Position numbers and translations under genes: made by a program. Positions 1-8,181 of a DNA stretch of 64,000 nucleotides are shown here, in pieces. Position 1 is the stretch's first letter. Every line of letters begins with the position of its first letter. Below the pieces are notes generated by a model, which saw only the letters and a program-made list of their open reading frames with translations, was not told where the DNA came from and made no database searches. The stretch is from JBCBKL01 sp038521825 (GTDB taxonomy: Bacteria; Pseudomonadota; Alphaproteobacteria; Rhodobacterales; Rhodobacteraceae), in NCBI GenBank assembly GCA_038521825.1, contig JBCBKL010000002.1:186001-250000 (forward strand), given 5' to 3'.

Positions 1-266
1 CCCACGGCGCGAGGCGCCTGGAGCGCATGAACCGGAACCTCAGCATCATCATCGGGGTCGAAACGATGTGCGCCGTTCAAGGGATCGAGTTTCGGGCGCC
101 GCTGCAGACCAGCCCGATTCTGAAAACTGTGATGCTGCGGGTGCGGGATCAGATACCCAATTTGCAGAAAGATAGATTTCTCGCACCGGATCTCGAAGCC
201 ATGGCGCATCTCGTTCACTCCGGTGCTCTGACGGCGGGCCTCGATCTGCCGGAACTTGCCGCATGA
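1..266 (+). CDS. hutH: Histidine ammonia-lyase, C-terminal fragment (cut by window edge)
   Basis: The frame is open from base 3 to a TGA at 264-266 and encodes only the last 87 or so residues. The sequence around residues NLSIIIGVE, CAVQGIEFRAP and DRFLAPDLEA matches the C-terminal helical domain of HutH. HutH deaminates histidine to urocanate using an MIO cofactor; the MIO-forming Ala-Ser-Gly lies upstream, outside the window. An ATG at base 27 is internal and not a start. The stop overlaps the start of hutG by 4 bp (ATGA), so the two are translationally coupled in a hut operon. Confidence 0.93.
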   Translation, partial: HGARRLERMNRNLSIIIGVETMCAVQGIEFRAPLQTSPILKTVMLRVRDQIPNLQKDRFLAPDLEAMAHLVHSGALTAGLDLPELAA

Positions 267-1054
267 CCCCGGTCGCGGTCACGCGCGGCGATGGACCCAT
301 AATCCTTGGGATGCCGCATGCGGGCACCTGGCTGCCCGACGATGTCTCGTCTCGCCTCAACGGACGGGGTCAAAGGCTTGCCGATACCGATTGGCACATC
401 GACCGGCTGTATGATGGCCTTCTGGATGATGCCACGGTGGTACGAGCCCAGTTCCACCGATATGTGATTGATGCAAACCGGGATCCCGGGGGCAACAGCC
501 TCTATCCCGGCCAGAACACGACGGGTTTGGTCCCCCTGACTGATTTTGACGGCCATCCGATCTGGGCCCTTCCCCCGCATGAGGCCGACGTCGAGACGCG
601 TCTTCGGCAATTTCACAAGCCGTATCACGATGCCATGTCGAGGGAGATTTCGCGGGTCAGGAACCTGCACGGTTATGCAATCCTTTACGATTGCCATTCG
701 ATCCGGTCGTCCATCCCGCATCTCTTTGAAGGGCGATTGCCTGACCTCAATATCGGCACAAATGACGGGCGGAGTTGCGATGCGGTTATTGAAGCCATCG
801 TTGCTGAGAGGGCCGGGCACACGGACCGCTATACAACGATCTTGAATGGCCGTTTCAAGGGTGGCTGGACCACAAGGCACTATGGCAAACCGCATCTTCG
901 CACGCACGGGATCCAGATGGAAATCGCGCAGGCCGCATACCTCGATAAGGAAGAGGCGCCTTGGACATTCTCGGAAGCAAAGGTGGATCGCTTGCGGGAA
1001 GTGCTGGCCGAGGTCTTGAGCGCGCTCTCACATTGGGAGCCAGCAGATGCCTGA
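263..1054 (+). CDS. hutG: N-formylglutamate deformylase
   Basis: This 263-residue protein carries the family signatures GMPHAGTWLP near the N-terminus, DTDWHIDRLY, DANRDPGG, and the later DCHSIRS and GGWTTRHYG blocks that hold metal and substrate residues. HutG hydrolyses N-formylglutamate to glutamate and formate, the last step of the five-step histidine pathway that passes through formiminoglutamate deiminase (HutF). Length is normal for the family. It overlaps hutH by 4 bp and the next gene by 8 bp. The presence of HutG implies that hutF and hutI lie upstream, outside the window. Confidence 0.95.
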   Translation: MTPVAVTRGDGPIILGMPHAGTWLPDDVSSRLNGRGQRLADTDWHIDRLYDGLLDDATVVRAQFHRYVIDANRDPGGNSLYPGQNTTGLVPLTDFDGHPIWALPPHEADVETRLRQFHKPYHDAMSREISRVRNLHGYAILYDCHSIRSSIPHLFEGRLPDLNIGTNDGRSCDAVIEAIVAERAGHTDRYTTILNGRFKGGWTTRHYGKPHLRTHGIQMEIAQAAYLDKEEAPWTFSEAKVDRLREVLAEVLSALSHWEPADA

Positions 1055-1649
1055 GGTCACCGTCATGAATGACTTACCCGACGGCTTGCAAAAAAATGCA
1101 GCGGCTCTGTACTTCGCTGCGTTTTGGGGGAAGCTCGAAAAGATCCTGGGCAAGCAACGAAAAGAAGACTTGGTGACGGTCGCAACGCCGAAGCTGAGGC
1201 GCGACCGTGTCGTCACGGCTATGGCCGGCGATCAACTCGTCGGCCTTGCCGCCTTCAAGCGCAACGGCGACGGGTTTGCCGATCTGGGTTTTGCCGATCT
1301 CAGCAAGATCTATGGACCTATAGGTGCGTTATGGCGCGGGCTGGCTCTGTCTTTCCTGGAACGGACCGAACGGGACGGAGAGCTGCTGATGGACGGTATC
1401 TGCGTCACTGAAACGGAACGGGGGCGAGGTATCGGCACCCTGCTGTTGGACGCCGTCGAAGCCGAGGCGCAGCGGGCAGGTGATACATCGATCCGCCTCG
1501 ACGTGATCGATACCAACCCAAAGGCTCGCGCGCTCTATGAAAGGCGAGGTTTCAAAGCTGTAAAGACCCGGCATCTTGGGATCATTGGCCCGGTCTTTGG
1601 TTTTTCGTCCGCAACTGAAATGACAAAGAGACTGGAGGGCGATCCATGA
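1047..1649 (+). CDS. GNAT-family N-acetyltransferase in the hut operon
   Basis: The 200-residue protein has a clear GNAT acetyl-CoA motif A, RGRGIGTLLLDAVEAEA, near residues 128-144, followed by the DVIDTNPKARALYERRGF block typical of motif B. It starts inside the end of hutG and ends 4 bp into hutU (ATGA), so it is co-transcribed and probably co-translated with histidine-degradation genes. The substrate cannot be read from the sequence. Location suggests an amine or amino-acid intermediate of histidine breakdown, but that is inference. An alternative start at 1065 (MNDLPD) would shorten it by six residues. Confidence 0.85.
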   Translation: MPEVTVMNDLPDGLQKNAAALYFAAFWGKLEKILGKQRKEDLVTVATPKLRRDRVVTAMAGDQLVGLAAFKRNGDGFADLGFADLSKIYGPIGALWRGLALSFLERTERDGELLMDGICVTETERGRGIGTLLLDAVEAEAQRAGDTSIRLDVIDTNPKARALYERRGFKAVKTRHLGIIGPVFGFSSATEMTKRLEGDP

Positions 1650-3313
1650 CCGATCCTCGGCACAATATCCGCGATGTTTACGCGCCCATGGGCACCCAGA
1701 TCTCGGCCAAGAGCTGGCAGACCGAAGCGCCGCTGCGGATGCTCATGAACAATCTTCATCCAGACGTCGCTGAAAATCCGCACGAGCTGGTGGTGTATGG
1801 CGGCATCGGGCGCGCCGCGCGGACTTGGAAGGATTTTGACCAGATCGTCGCTTCGTTGAGAGAGCTTGAGGACGACGAAACGCTCTTGGTTCAGTCGGGC
1901 AAACCGGTCGGGATCTTCCGTACACATGCTGACGCGCCCCGCGTTCTGATTGCCAATTCGAACCTCGTGCCGCATTGGGCGACCTGGGATCATTTCAACG
2001 ATCTCGATAAGCGGGGGTTGGCCATGTACGGCCAGATGACGGCCGGGTCTTGGATCTATATCGGGACGCAGGGCATCGTGCAGGGCACATATGAAACGTT
2101 CGCCGAGGCAGGCCGGCAACACTATGACGGGGACTTGTCTGGTCGATGGATCCTGACGGGTGGCCTGGGCGGTATGGGCGGCGCGCAACCCCTTGCTGCG
2201 GTTATGGCTGGTGCGTGTTGCATGGCTGTTGAATGCGATGAAAGCCGGATCAATTTTCGCTTGAGAACCAAATATTTGGATAAGAAAGCTGAGACACTGG
2301 ATGAGGCGCTTGCGATGATCCAAAGCTGGACGTCGAAGGGCGAAGCCAAGTCCGTTGGTCTGATTGGCAACGCGGCGGATGTCTTTCCCGAGCTGGTTCG
2401 GCGTGGCGTCCATCCCGATATAGTGACCGATCAGACATCGGCCCACGATCCGGTCAACGGGTATCTGCCGCAGGGTTGGACGGTTGCCGAGTGGCAGGCC
2501 CGCCGGGAAACTGATCCGAAGGCGGTCGAGTCGGCTGCCCGCGCATCAATAAAGGTGCATGTGGCTGCCATGGTCGATTTCTGGAACGCAGGCGTGCCAA
2601 CGCTGGATTATGGCAACAACATCCGTCAGGTCGCGCTCGAAGAGGGGCTGGAGAATGCGTTTGCCTTCCCCGGTTTCGTGCCTGCTTATATCCGGCCCCT
2701 GTTTTGTCGCGGCGTAGGGCCTTTCCGATGGTGCGCGTTGTCCGGCGATCCCGAGGATATCTACAAAACTGACGCCAAGGTTAAGGAACTGGTCGACGAT
2801 CCTCACCTGCATCATTGGCTGGACATGGCGCGGGAGCGGATCAGTTTTCAGGGCTTGCCCGCGCGGATCTGTTGGGTCGGTCTGGGCGTGCGCCATATGC
2901 TGGGCCTAGCCTTCAACGAAATGGTCCGAACCGGGGAGTTGAGCGCCCCAATCGTGATTGGCCGCGACCATCTCGACAGTGGTTCGGTCGCCAGCCCCAA
3001 CAGGGAGACCGAGGCGATGAAGGACGGTTCGGATGCCGTTTCGGATTGGCCCATGCTGAACGCCCTGCTGAACACCGCATCCGGTGCTACATGGGTTTCC
3101 TTGCACCATGGCGGTGGTGTCGGGATGGGGTTTTCGCAGCATGCTGGCATGGTGATCTGTTGCGACGGAACCGAAACGGCGGACCGTCGCATCGAGCGGG
3201 TCTTGTGGAACGATCCAGCGACCGGCGTCATGCGTCACGCGGATGCAGGATACGAGAGCGCGTTGGATTGCGCGCGCGAACACGACCTGCGTCTCCCTGG
3301 CATCCTAGGCTGA
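1646..3313 (+). CDS. hutU: Urocanate hydratase
   Basis: Full-length (555 residues) urocanase, which hydrates urocanate to imidazolonepropionate using tightly bound NAD+. Recognisable segments are the N-terminal YAPMGTQISAKSW, the glycine-rich dinucleotide region LTGGLGGMGGAQPLA, the catalytic-region QTSAHDPVNGY, and the C-terminal VSLHHGGGVGMGFSQHAGM. It overlaps the GNAT gene by 4 bp. Its final 9 bp overlap the end of the convergent P450 gene, leaving no room for a conventional intergenic terminator. Confidence 0.97.
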   Translation: MTDPRHNIRDVYAPMGTQISAKSWQTEAPLRMLMNNLHPDVAENPHELVVYGGIGRAARTWKDFDQIVASLRELEDDETLLVQSGKPVGIFRTHADAPRVLIANSNLVPHWATWDHFNDLDKRGLAMYGQMTAGSWIYIGTQGIVQGTYETFAEAGRQHYDGDLSGRWILTGGLGGMGGAQPLAAVMAGACCMAVECDESRINFRLRTKYLDKKAETLDEALAMIQSWTSKGEAKSVGLIGNAADVFPELVRRGVHPDIVTDQTSAHDPVNGYLPQGWTVAEWQARRETDPKAVESAARASIKVHVAAMVDFWNAGVPTLDYGNNIRQVALEEGLENAFAFPGFVPAYIRPLFCRGVGPFRWCALSGDPEDIYKTDAKVKELVDDPHLHHWLDMARERISFQGLPARICWVGLGVRHMLGLAFNEMVRTGELSAPIVIGRDHLDSGSVASPNRETEAMKDGSDAVSDWPMLNALLNTASGATWVSLHHGGGVGMGFSQHAGMVICCDGTETADRRIERVLWNDPATGVMRHADAGYESALDCAREHDLRLPGILG

Positions 3314-4465
3314 GCCCCACGCGACGGGAACATTGAGTGGGCCGCGAAATGCCCAACCGCCAAACGGTGCATCGCCAGCAAGGCGGATGTCCGGAAAGCG
3401 CTCGAAAAGCTTTGGCAGGGCAATGTTGGCAATCAGCACACGCGTCGCTCCGGCTCCGGCGCAAAAATGCGGTCCTGCACCGAAGGCCACGGATTTCGAT
3501 GTGTCCCGCCGGATGTCGAACCGGTTGGGATTGTCAAAGACATCCGGATCCCGGTTCGCTGCCCCGAACATGAAAAACACTCGCTCACCCGGTTTGAAAG
3601 TCCGGCCGAGCACCTTGTCTTCGCGATCCACCCGCCGGGGCGACATCCCGATGGGTGACATCCAACGCGCGTATTCCTCGAAAGCATCCAGATACCTCGC
3701 GGCGCCAGTCTTGATCAGGGTGTGCTGATCCCGGTAGGTCAAAAGCGCCCATGCCGTTCCGGCTATGGCGTCTCGGGGTTCGTTCTGACCACCGGATATG
3801 ACCAGCTTAACGTTGGCACGGACCGCATCCATCGGCAATCCGGCTTGCAACTGAACCGACAGCACCGATGTGTCCGGCGCGGTGCTGAGCCTCGTGACCG
3901 CGATGTCAATATGTGAGTCGATAAAGGCGGTCGCGCCATGGCAACGAGCCTCGACATCCGGGTCGCCAATATAATTCGCGCACCCGTCAAGCATGTGCTG
4001 ACTGACGCGGTCCATGTCGTGGGCCTCCATCTCGGTCAGGCCTGTGATCACCTTCAGCGCCTCGCCACAGACCGGCATGGCAAAGTCGCGGACCAGATCG
4101 GCACTGCCGCGAGGCCCGAGGTCATCCAGTATCTGATCGGTCGCTTCGGCAAACGCCTGCGTCCAGTGATCGCGGACGGTCCGGGGACTGAGCGCAGGGA
4201 AAACCGCACGCCGTTCGATCTGATGTGCGGCCCCATCTTTGCGCATCATGTTTTGACCCATAAGAACGGTCATCAACCCGTCGGGCTGAGTGGATGCAAA
4301 TGTTTCAACGCGCTTTTCCTGTTCGAAAACATCATCGCGCCTTGTAATCAGGACGGCACCGAGTTGCGGAACTTCGACCGCCGGGCCCAGTCTGCGGATT
4401 TGTTCCAGATCAGGGTAGGGATCGGCCCAAAAGGTTTTGTGAACGATATCGTAGCGCCCAGCCAT
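3305..4465 (-). CDS. Cytochrome P450 with a non-canonical I-helix
   Basis: A soluble bacterial P450 of 386 residues with no membrane anchor. The heme-thiolate loop is FGAGPHFCAGAG with Cys335 as iron ligand. The K-helix ExxR is Glu264-Arg267, and the C-helix HxxxR is His81-Arg85. The I-helix normally reads (A/G)Gx(D/E)T, but here it is GGQNEP at residues 225-230, so the usual acid is Asn228 and the usual threonine is Glu229. No ferredoxin or reductase gene is adjacent. Substrate unknown. It is convergent with hutU (9-bp overlap) and divergent from the K+ channel gene. Confidence 0.95.
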   Translation of the reverse strand: MAGRYDIVHKTFWADPYPDLEQIRRLGPAVEVPQLGAVLITRRDDVFEQEKRVETFASTQPDGLMTVLMGQNMMRKDGAAHQIERRAVFPALSPRTVRDHWTQAFAEATDQILDDLGPRGSADLVRDFAMPVCGEALKVITGLTEMEAHDMDRVSQHMLDGCANYIGDPDVEARCHGATAFIDSHIDIAVTRLSTAPDTSVLSVQLQAGLPMDAVRANVKLVISGGQNEPRDAIAGTAWALLTYRDQHTLIKTGAARYLDAFEEYARWMSPIGMSPRRVDREDKVLGRTFKPGERVFFMFGAANRDPDVFDNPNRFDIRRDTSKSVAFGAGPHFCAGAGATRVLIANIALPKLFERFPDIRLAGDAPFGGWAFRGPLNVPVAWGSA

Positions 4466-4530
4466 GGTTTGAGCGTATCGATGGGGCGCGAGAGATCAAG
4501 GGCACTGCATCGAGCAGCAGAGAGGGGCAT

Positions 4531-5007
4531 ATGGATCTTGCCAGACAGATATTGCTTGGGACCACCGTCTTTGGGATCTGCGCGGCTGTGCATGTGGCGC
4601 TTGTCGCCATAAGCATTCCGCTGCTCACAAACCTCGCCGCCTTTTCCATGAGCCGGTTTCACAGGCTGCATGTCTTCCTGCTGTTGGGGGTTGCCTTTGC
4701 GGTGATGGTCTTTGCCCATACGGTTCAAGTTTGGGTCTGGGCACTTGTTTTCATCTGGCTTGAGGCGCTGCCAGATATGGAGACGTCGCTGTACTTCGCC
4801 ATGGCGACCTATACGACACTTGGCTATGGCGACATCGTGCTTGATCCTGGGTTCCGGATATTTGCCAGTTTCGCATCGGTGACCGGACTTCTGACCTTCG
4901 GGATCAGTACGGCGTTTCTGATGGGTGTCATCACGCGGGTCTTCCGGGAGGATCGGGCCGCCGCACGTCGAAACGCCCTGTACCGTGGACCGGGCAACAC
5001 CAGCTAG
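4531..5007 (+). CDS. Small two-TM potassium channel family protein
   Basis: 158 residues with a canonical K+ selectivity filter, TTLGYGD, at residues 95-101. The filter is flanked by the hydrophobic stretch FHRLHVFLLLGVAFAVMVFAH and a C-terminal helix around residues 107-136; an additional hydrophobic segment lies at residues 8-36. This is an ion_trans_2 type pore module. There is no RCK/TrkA or other regulatory domain, as the C-terminal tail after the last helix is only about 22 residues. It sits about 150 bp upstream of the cNMP-binding ABC-like gene on the same strand. Ion flux is inferred from the filter alone. Confidence 0.85.
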   Translation: MDLARQILLGTTVFGICAAVHVALVAISIPLLTNLAAFSMSRFHRLHVFLLLGVAFAVMVFAHTVQVWVWALVFIWLEALPDMETSLYFAMATYTTLGYGDIVLDPGFRIFASFASVTGLLTFGISTAFLMGVITRVFREDRAAARRNALYRGPGNTS

Positions 5008-5156
5008 AGCAGTCGGCTGAGTTCAAACGCCTTGACAATGCCGGGGGCTGTCGGGCTTTGCTACGGTATCTGTGACCAGCACATTGATGCTGGCGGGTAA
5101 ACGGTTTCAACCAAAGCACTTTTGAGGGGAAAGGGCCGGGCATCGAACGGTCGTTG

Positions 5157-8138
5157 ATGGGCTTTATCTGGAAGCATTCCCGCCGCGATCAGTTAGTATT
5201 ACTGGCCGTGACGCTGCTGCTTTTCCCCCTGCTCTATCTGACGCTTGAGTTGCCGAAGCGGATCATCAACGACGCCATCGGCTCGGATTCCGATGTCATC
5301 GAAGTGCTGGGATACACCTTCACGCCGCAAACCTTCCTGATCGTTTTGTGTTTCGCCTTTCTGATCACCGTTGTCATCCACGGGCTGATGAAGATGCGGA
5401 TCAACACGATGAAAGGAACGCTGGCCGAGCGTCTCTTGCGGCGGTTTCGATACGTCCTGATCTCACGCCTGCTGCTTTTTCCGCGCCGCTACTTCATGAC
5501 CACGTCCGAGGGCGAGCTGGTTTCGATGATCACGTCTGAGTCGGAGCCCTTGGGCGGCATCATGGGGGACGCCGTCGCTCAGCCGGTTTTGCAAGCCGGG
5601 CAGATGTTGACGATCCTCGCGTTTCTTTTCGTGCAAAACGTCTGGTTCGGTCTGGCGGCGGTGTCGCTCATCCCTCTTCAAGCCTGGCTGATCCCACGCT
5701 TGCAGCGGCGGATCAACCTTCTAAACAAGGCGCGGATTCAGCAGGTCCGCGAACTCGCAACAGAGATCGTCGAGGTGGCGGCGGGGTCCGAAGCATTGCG
5801 CCGCAATGCGGGTTGGCGCCATCGGATGGCCGTGATCGGCGCACAGCTGGGTGGGTTGTTTGAAATCCGCCGACTGATCTATCGCAAGAAGTTCTTCATG
5901 AAGTTCCTGAACAACTTCATCACCCAGCTCACGCCCTTCTTCTTCTTTTTGATCGGGGGCTTGCTGGTTCTGGCGGGCGAACTCACCGTTGGCGCCCTTG
6001 TTGCGGCACTCTCCGCGTTCAAAGATCTGTCCTCACCGTGGAAAGAACTGTTGACCTATTATACGCAGGTGCAGGAGCTTTCGCTGCGTTATGACATCAT
6101 CGCCGATCGGTTCAGCCCGGCAGAGATGATGGCGCACGACCGTCTCGAAGAAGACCCTGATGGCGTCTTGCCAGCGGACGCAGCCATCGATCTCGCGAAT
6201 GTATCAGTGAGTGACGATGACGGAATTCCCGTGCTCGACGATGCCACGCTGCGGATCGAACCCGGCGAATGGGCGTTTTTGGTGGCGGACCGCGAGGAAG
6301 ACAGGCGAACAATAGCACGGCTGTTGACCGGTGAGCTTGCCCCAAAAAGCGGCACGGTCAGCATTGGCGGGCGCGATCTTTCGGCGGCAAGCCAGAGCTT
6401 TGTCGCGGCGCATGTCGGGCACGTCACGTCTGCGCCTTTCGTGTTTCGGGGGACGCTGGGTGACAACGTCATGATGCCGCTCAGGCTGGTCCCCGATCAG
6501 CCACTTGCGCCGGATCACAAGGCAGAGGCGGTCCGATCCGGAAACAGCATAGACCGGCCCGATACGGCCTGGCTCGCGCCCGGGCAAAGCGATCATGACG
6601 CAGCCCGGGATTTTTGGCTCAGCCTTGTTCACCAGATGGGGGCAGAGAGAACGCTTCTGTTGCGGGCCCTTGATCAGTCGCCGGGCAATGCCATCGATCC
6701 CGCCGCCTCGTCCGGTCTTTCGGTGCTACGGCCAGTGATCGAAAAACGGATCGTGGATGCAGGGCTCAGCGATCTGTTCCTGGGCTTTCGCGACGACGCC
6801 TATGCGGACGGGTTGACGCTTACCGAAAATCTTCTCTTTGCCCGGCGTTATCCAAGCCAGTCTGAGGGAGAGGACGAGGTCAAGGCGCTGCACGCATTGC
6901 TGAAGGACCTGTCGCTTTTGGGTCCGGTCATGCGGCAGGCGCTCGAACTGGTAGACGTTCTACTGGTTGCGTTCGATGCCGATGCAACAGATCACCCTCT
7001 GTTCCGAAAACTGGGCCTTCCGCCTGAATCCTACCCTCGGCTTCGGGACGTTGCGGTCAAGGCACGGGGGTCGGAAGGGCGCAGCCTGTCCGAGGCGGAT
7101 GCGTATTTGCTGCTCTCGGTACCGGGCAGCATCCCCGCTGATCAGTTCGGCAGGGCCTTTTCGGATGAGTTGAAAGCGAAAATCGTTGATGCCCGCCGCG
7201 CAGCGCGAAAGGCCGCCGATGGTGCGTGGGCTGAGCCGTTTATTCGCCTCGATGCCAAGCTATACAATCCTGGACTGACGGTGTTGGAAAACGCCATATT
7301 CGGCCTCTTGCCTGATGGCGCGGGCGCGCGGGCAGCGCCGTTGCGGGACTGCGTGGCCGAGGTTCTGATAGAAAGGGGCGACAGCGGCCTCGTTGGTGCC
7401 TTGATCTATGGCCTGCCAACCGATCTGCGCGGTGCCAACCTGCCCACGCAGTTGGCCGAGCATATCAGCCTTTGTCGAGCGGCCATCAAGCACCCACCGA
7501 TCATGATTCTGAACAAGGTCTTGTCGAGCTACGAAGACGGGGTGAGGGCACGCGCCCTTCTGGCCCTGCGGGATCTCTTGCCAGACACAACGTTTGTGCA
7601 GATCGAAGCCGACACGGAAACCGCCGATGACTATGACGTCATGCTGTCGCTGCGCCAAGGAAAGCTGACCGAAAGCGACCGGGAGCCGACCATGTCACAG
7701 GACGGTGCCGGCGCGACGGACATGGCACGGAAGCTTCAGGCGATTCAATCCGCCGATCTATTTTCGGGATTGTCCCGCAAGCAGCAGCGGCTCTTGGCAT
7801 TCGGTGCACGTTGGCGGATCGTACCAGCTGGCGCCTATGTATTTCGCGCCAATGACTCGCCAGACGGGGCTTATCTGATCTGGGAAGGTGCGGCGGCGCT
7901 GGTCCAACGAACCGAGGACGGGAAGGAGGGCTTCACCGTCTGGCCGGATAAGGGGACGCTTGTTGGGGAACTCGGGCTCATCCGGAATGCGCCGCGCAGT
8001 CTCGACATGCGGGCCGAGACCGAGCTTGAACTGCTTCACATCGGCACCGAACCGTTTTTGGCAGTCGTCGAGACCGACGCCCAGACCGCTTTCAAGCTGT
8101 TGCAGGTCGTGTCAGGTTATGTCGGCGGGCCAAAGTGA
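5157..8138 (+). CDS. ABC-transporter-like membrane protein with degenerate ATPase and C-terminal cyclic-nucleotide-binding domain
   Basis: 993 residues from ATG 5157; a TTG at 5154 is also in frame. Residues 1-320 are an ABC exporter type-1 transmembrane domain with about six helices. Residues 345-440 align with the first half of a nucleotide-binding domain, but the Walker A region reads VADREEDRRT (376-385), with no GxxGxGK[ST]. About 300 residues of unfamiliar sequence follow. The second NBD half then has NLPTQLAEH in place of the LSGGQ signature and PPIMILNK (780-787) in place of Walker B, so the catalytic Asp-Glu pair is Asn-Lys. The switch histidine is also not evident. Residues 858-985 form a Crp/cNMP-binding beta-roll (GAYVFRAND, GAAALVQRTEDGKEGF, LVGELGLIRNAPRS). 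It is probably not an ATP-driven transporter; function unknown. Confidence 0.9.
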   Translation: MGFIWKHSRRDQLVLLAVTLLLFPLLYLTLELPKRIINDAIGSDSDVIEVLGYTFTPQTFLIVLCFAFLITVVIHGLMKMRINTMKGTLAERLLRRFRYVLISRLLLFPRRYFMTTSEGELVSMITSESEPLGGIMGDAVAQPVLQAGQMLTILAFLFVQNVWFGLAAVSLIPLQAWLIPRLQRRINLLNKARIQQVRELATEIVEVAAGSEALRRNAGWRHRMAVIGAQLGGLFEIRRLIYRKKFFMKFLNNFITQLTPFFFFLIGGLLVLAGELTVGALVAALSAFKDLSSPWKELLTYYTQVQELSLRYDIIADRFSPAEMMAHDRLEEDPDGVLPADAAIDLANVSVSDDDGIPVLDDATLRIEPGEWAFLVADREEDRRTIARLLTGELAPKSGTVSIGGRDLSAASQSFVAAHVGHVTSAPFVFRGTLGDNVMMPLRLVPDQPLAPDHKAEAVRSGNSIDRPDTAWLAPGQSDHDAARDFWLSLVHQMGAERTLLLRALDQSPGNAIDPAASSGLSVLRPVIEKRIVDAGLSDLFLGFRDDAYADGLTLTENLLFARRYPSQSEGEDEVKALHALLKDLSLLGPVMRQALELVDVLLVAFDADATDHPLFRKLGLPPESYPRLRDVAVKARGSEGRSLSEADAYLLLSVPGSIPADQFGRAFSDELKAKIVDARRAARKAADGAWAEPFIRLDAKLYNPGLTVLENAIFGLLPDGAGARAAPLRDCVAEVLIERGDSGLVGALIYGLPTDLRGANLPTQLAEHISLCRAAIKHPPIMILNKVLSSYEDGVRARALLALRDLLPDTTFVQIEADTETADDYDVMLSLRQGKLTESDREPTMSQDGAGATDMARKLQAIQSADLFSGLSRKQQRLLAFGARWRIVPAGAYVFRANDSPDGAYLIWEGAAALVQRTEDGKEGFTVWPDKGTLVGELGLIRNAPRSLDMRAETELELLHIGTEPFLAVVETDAQTAFKLLQVVSGYVGGPK

Positions 8139-8181
8139 TGCGCGCGGTCATTATCGGTTAAATTGCAGGAGTTGATAGCCA

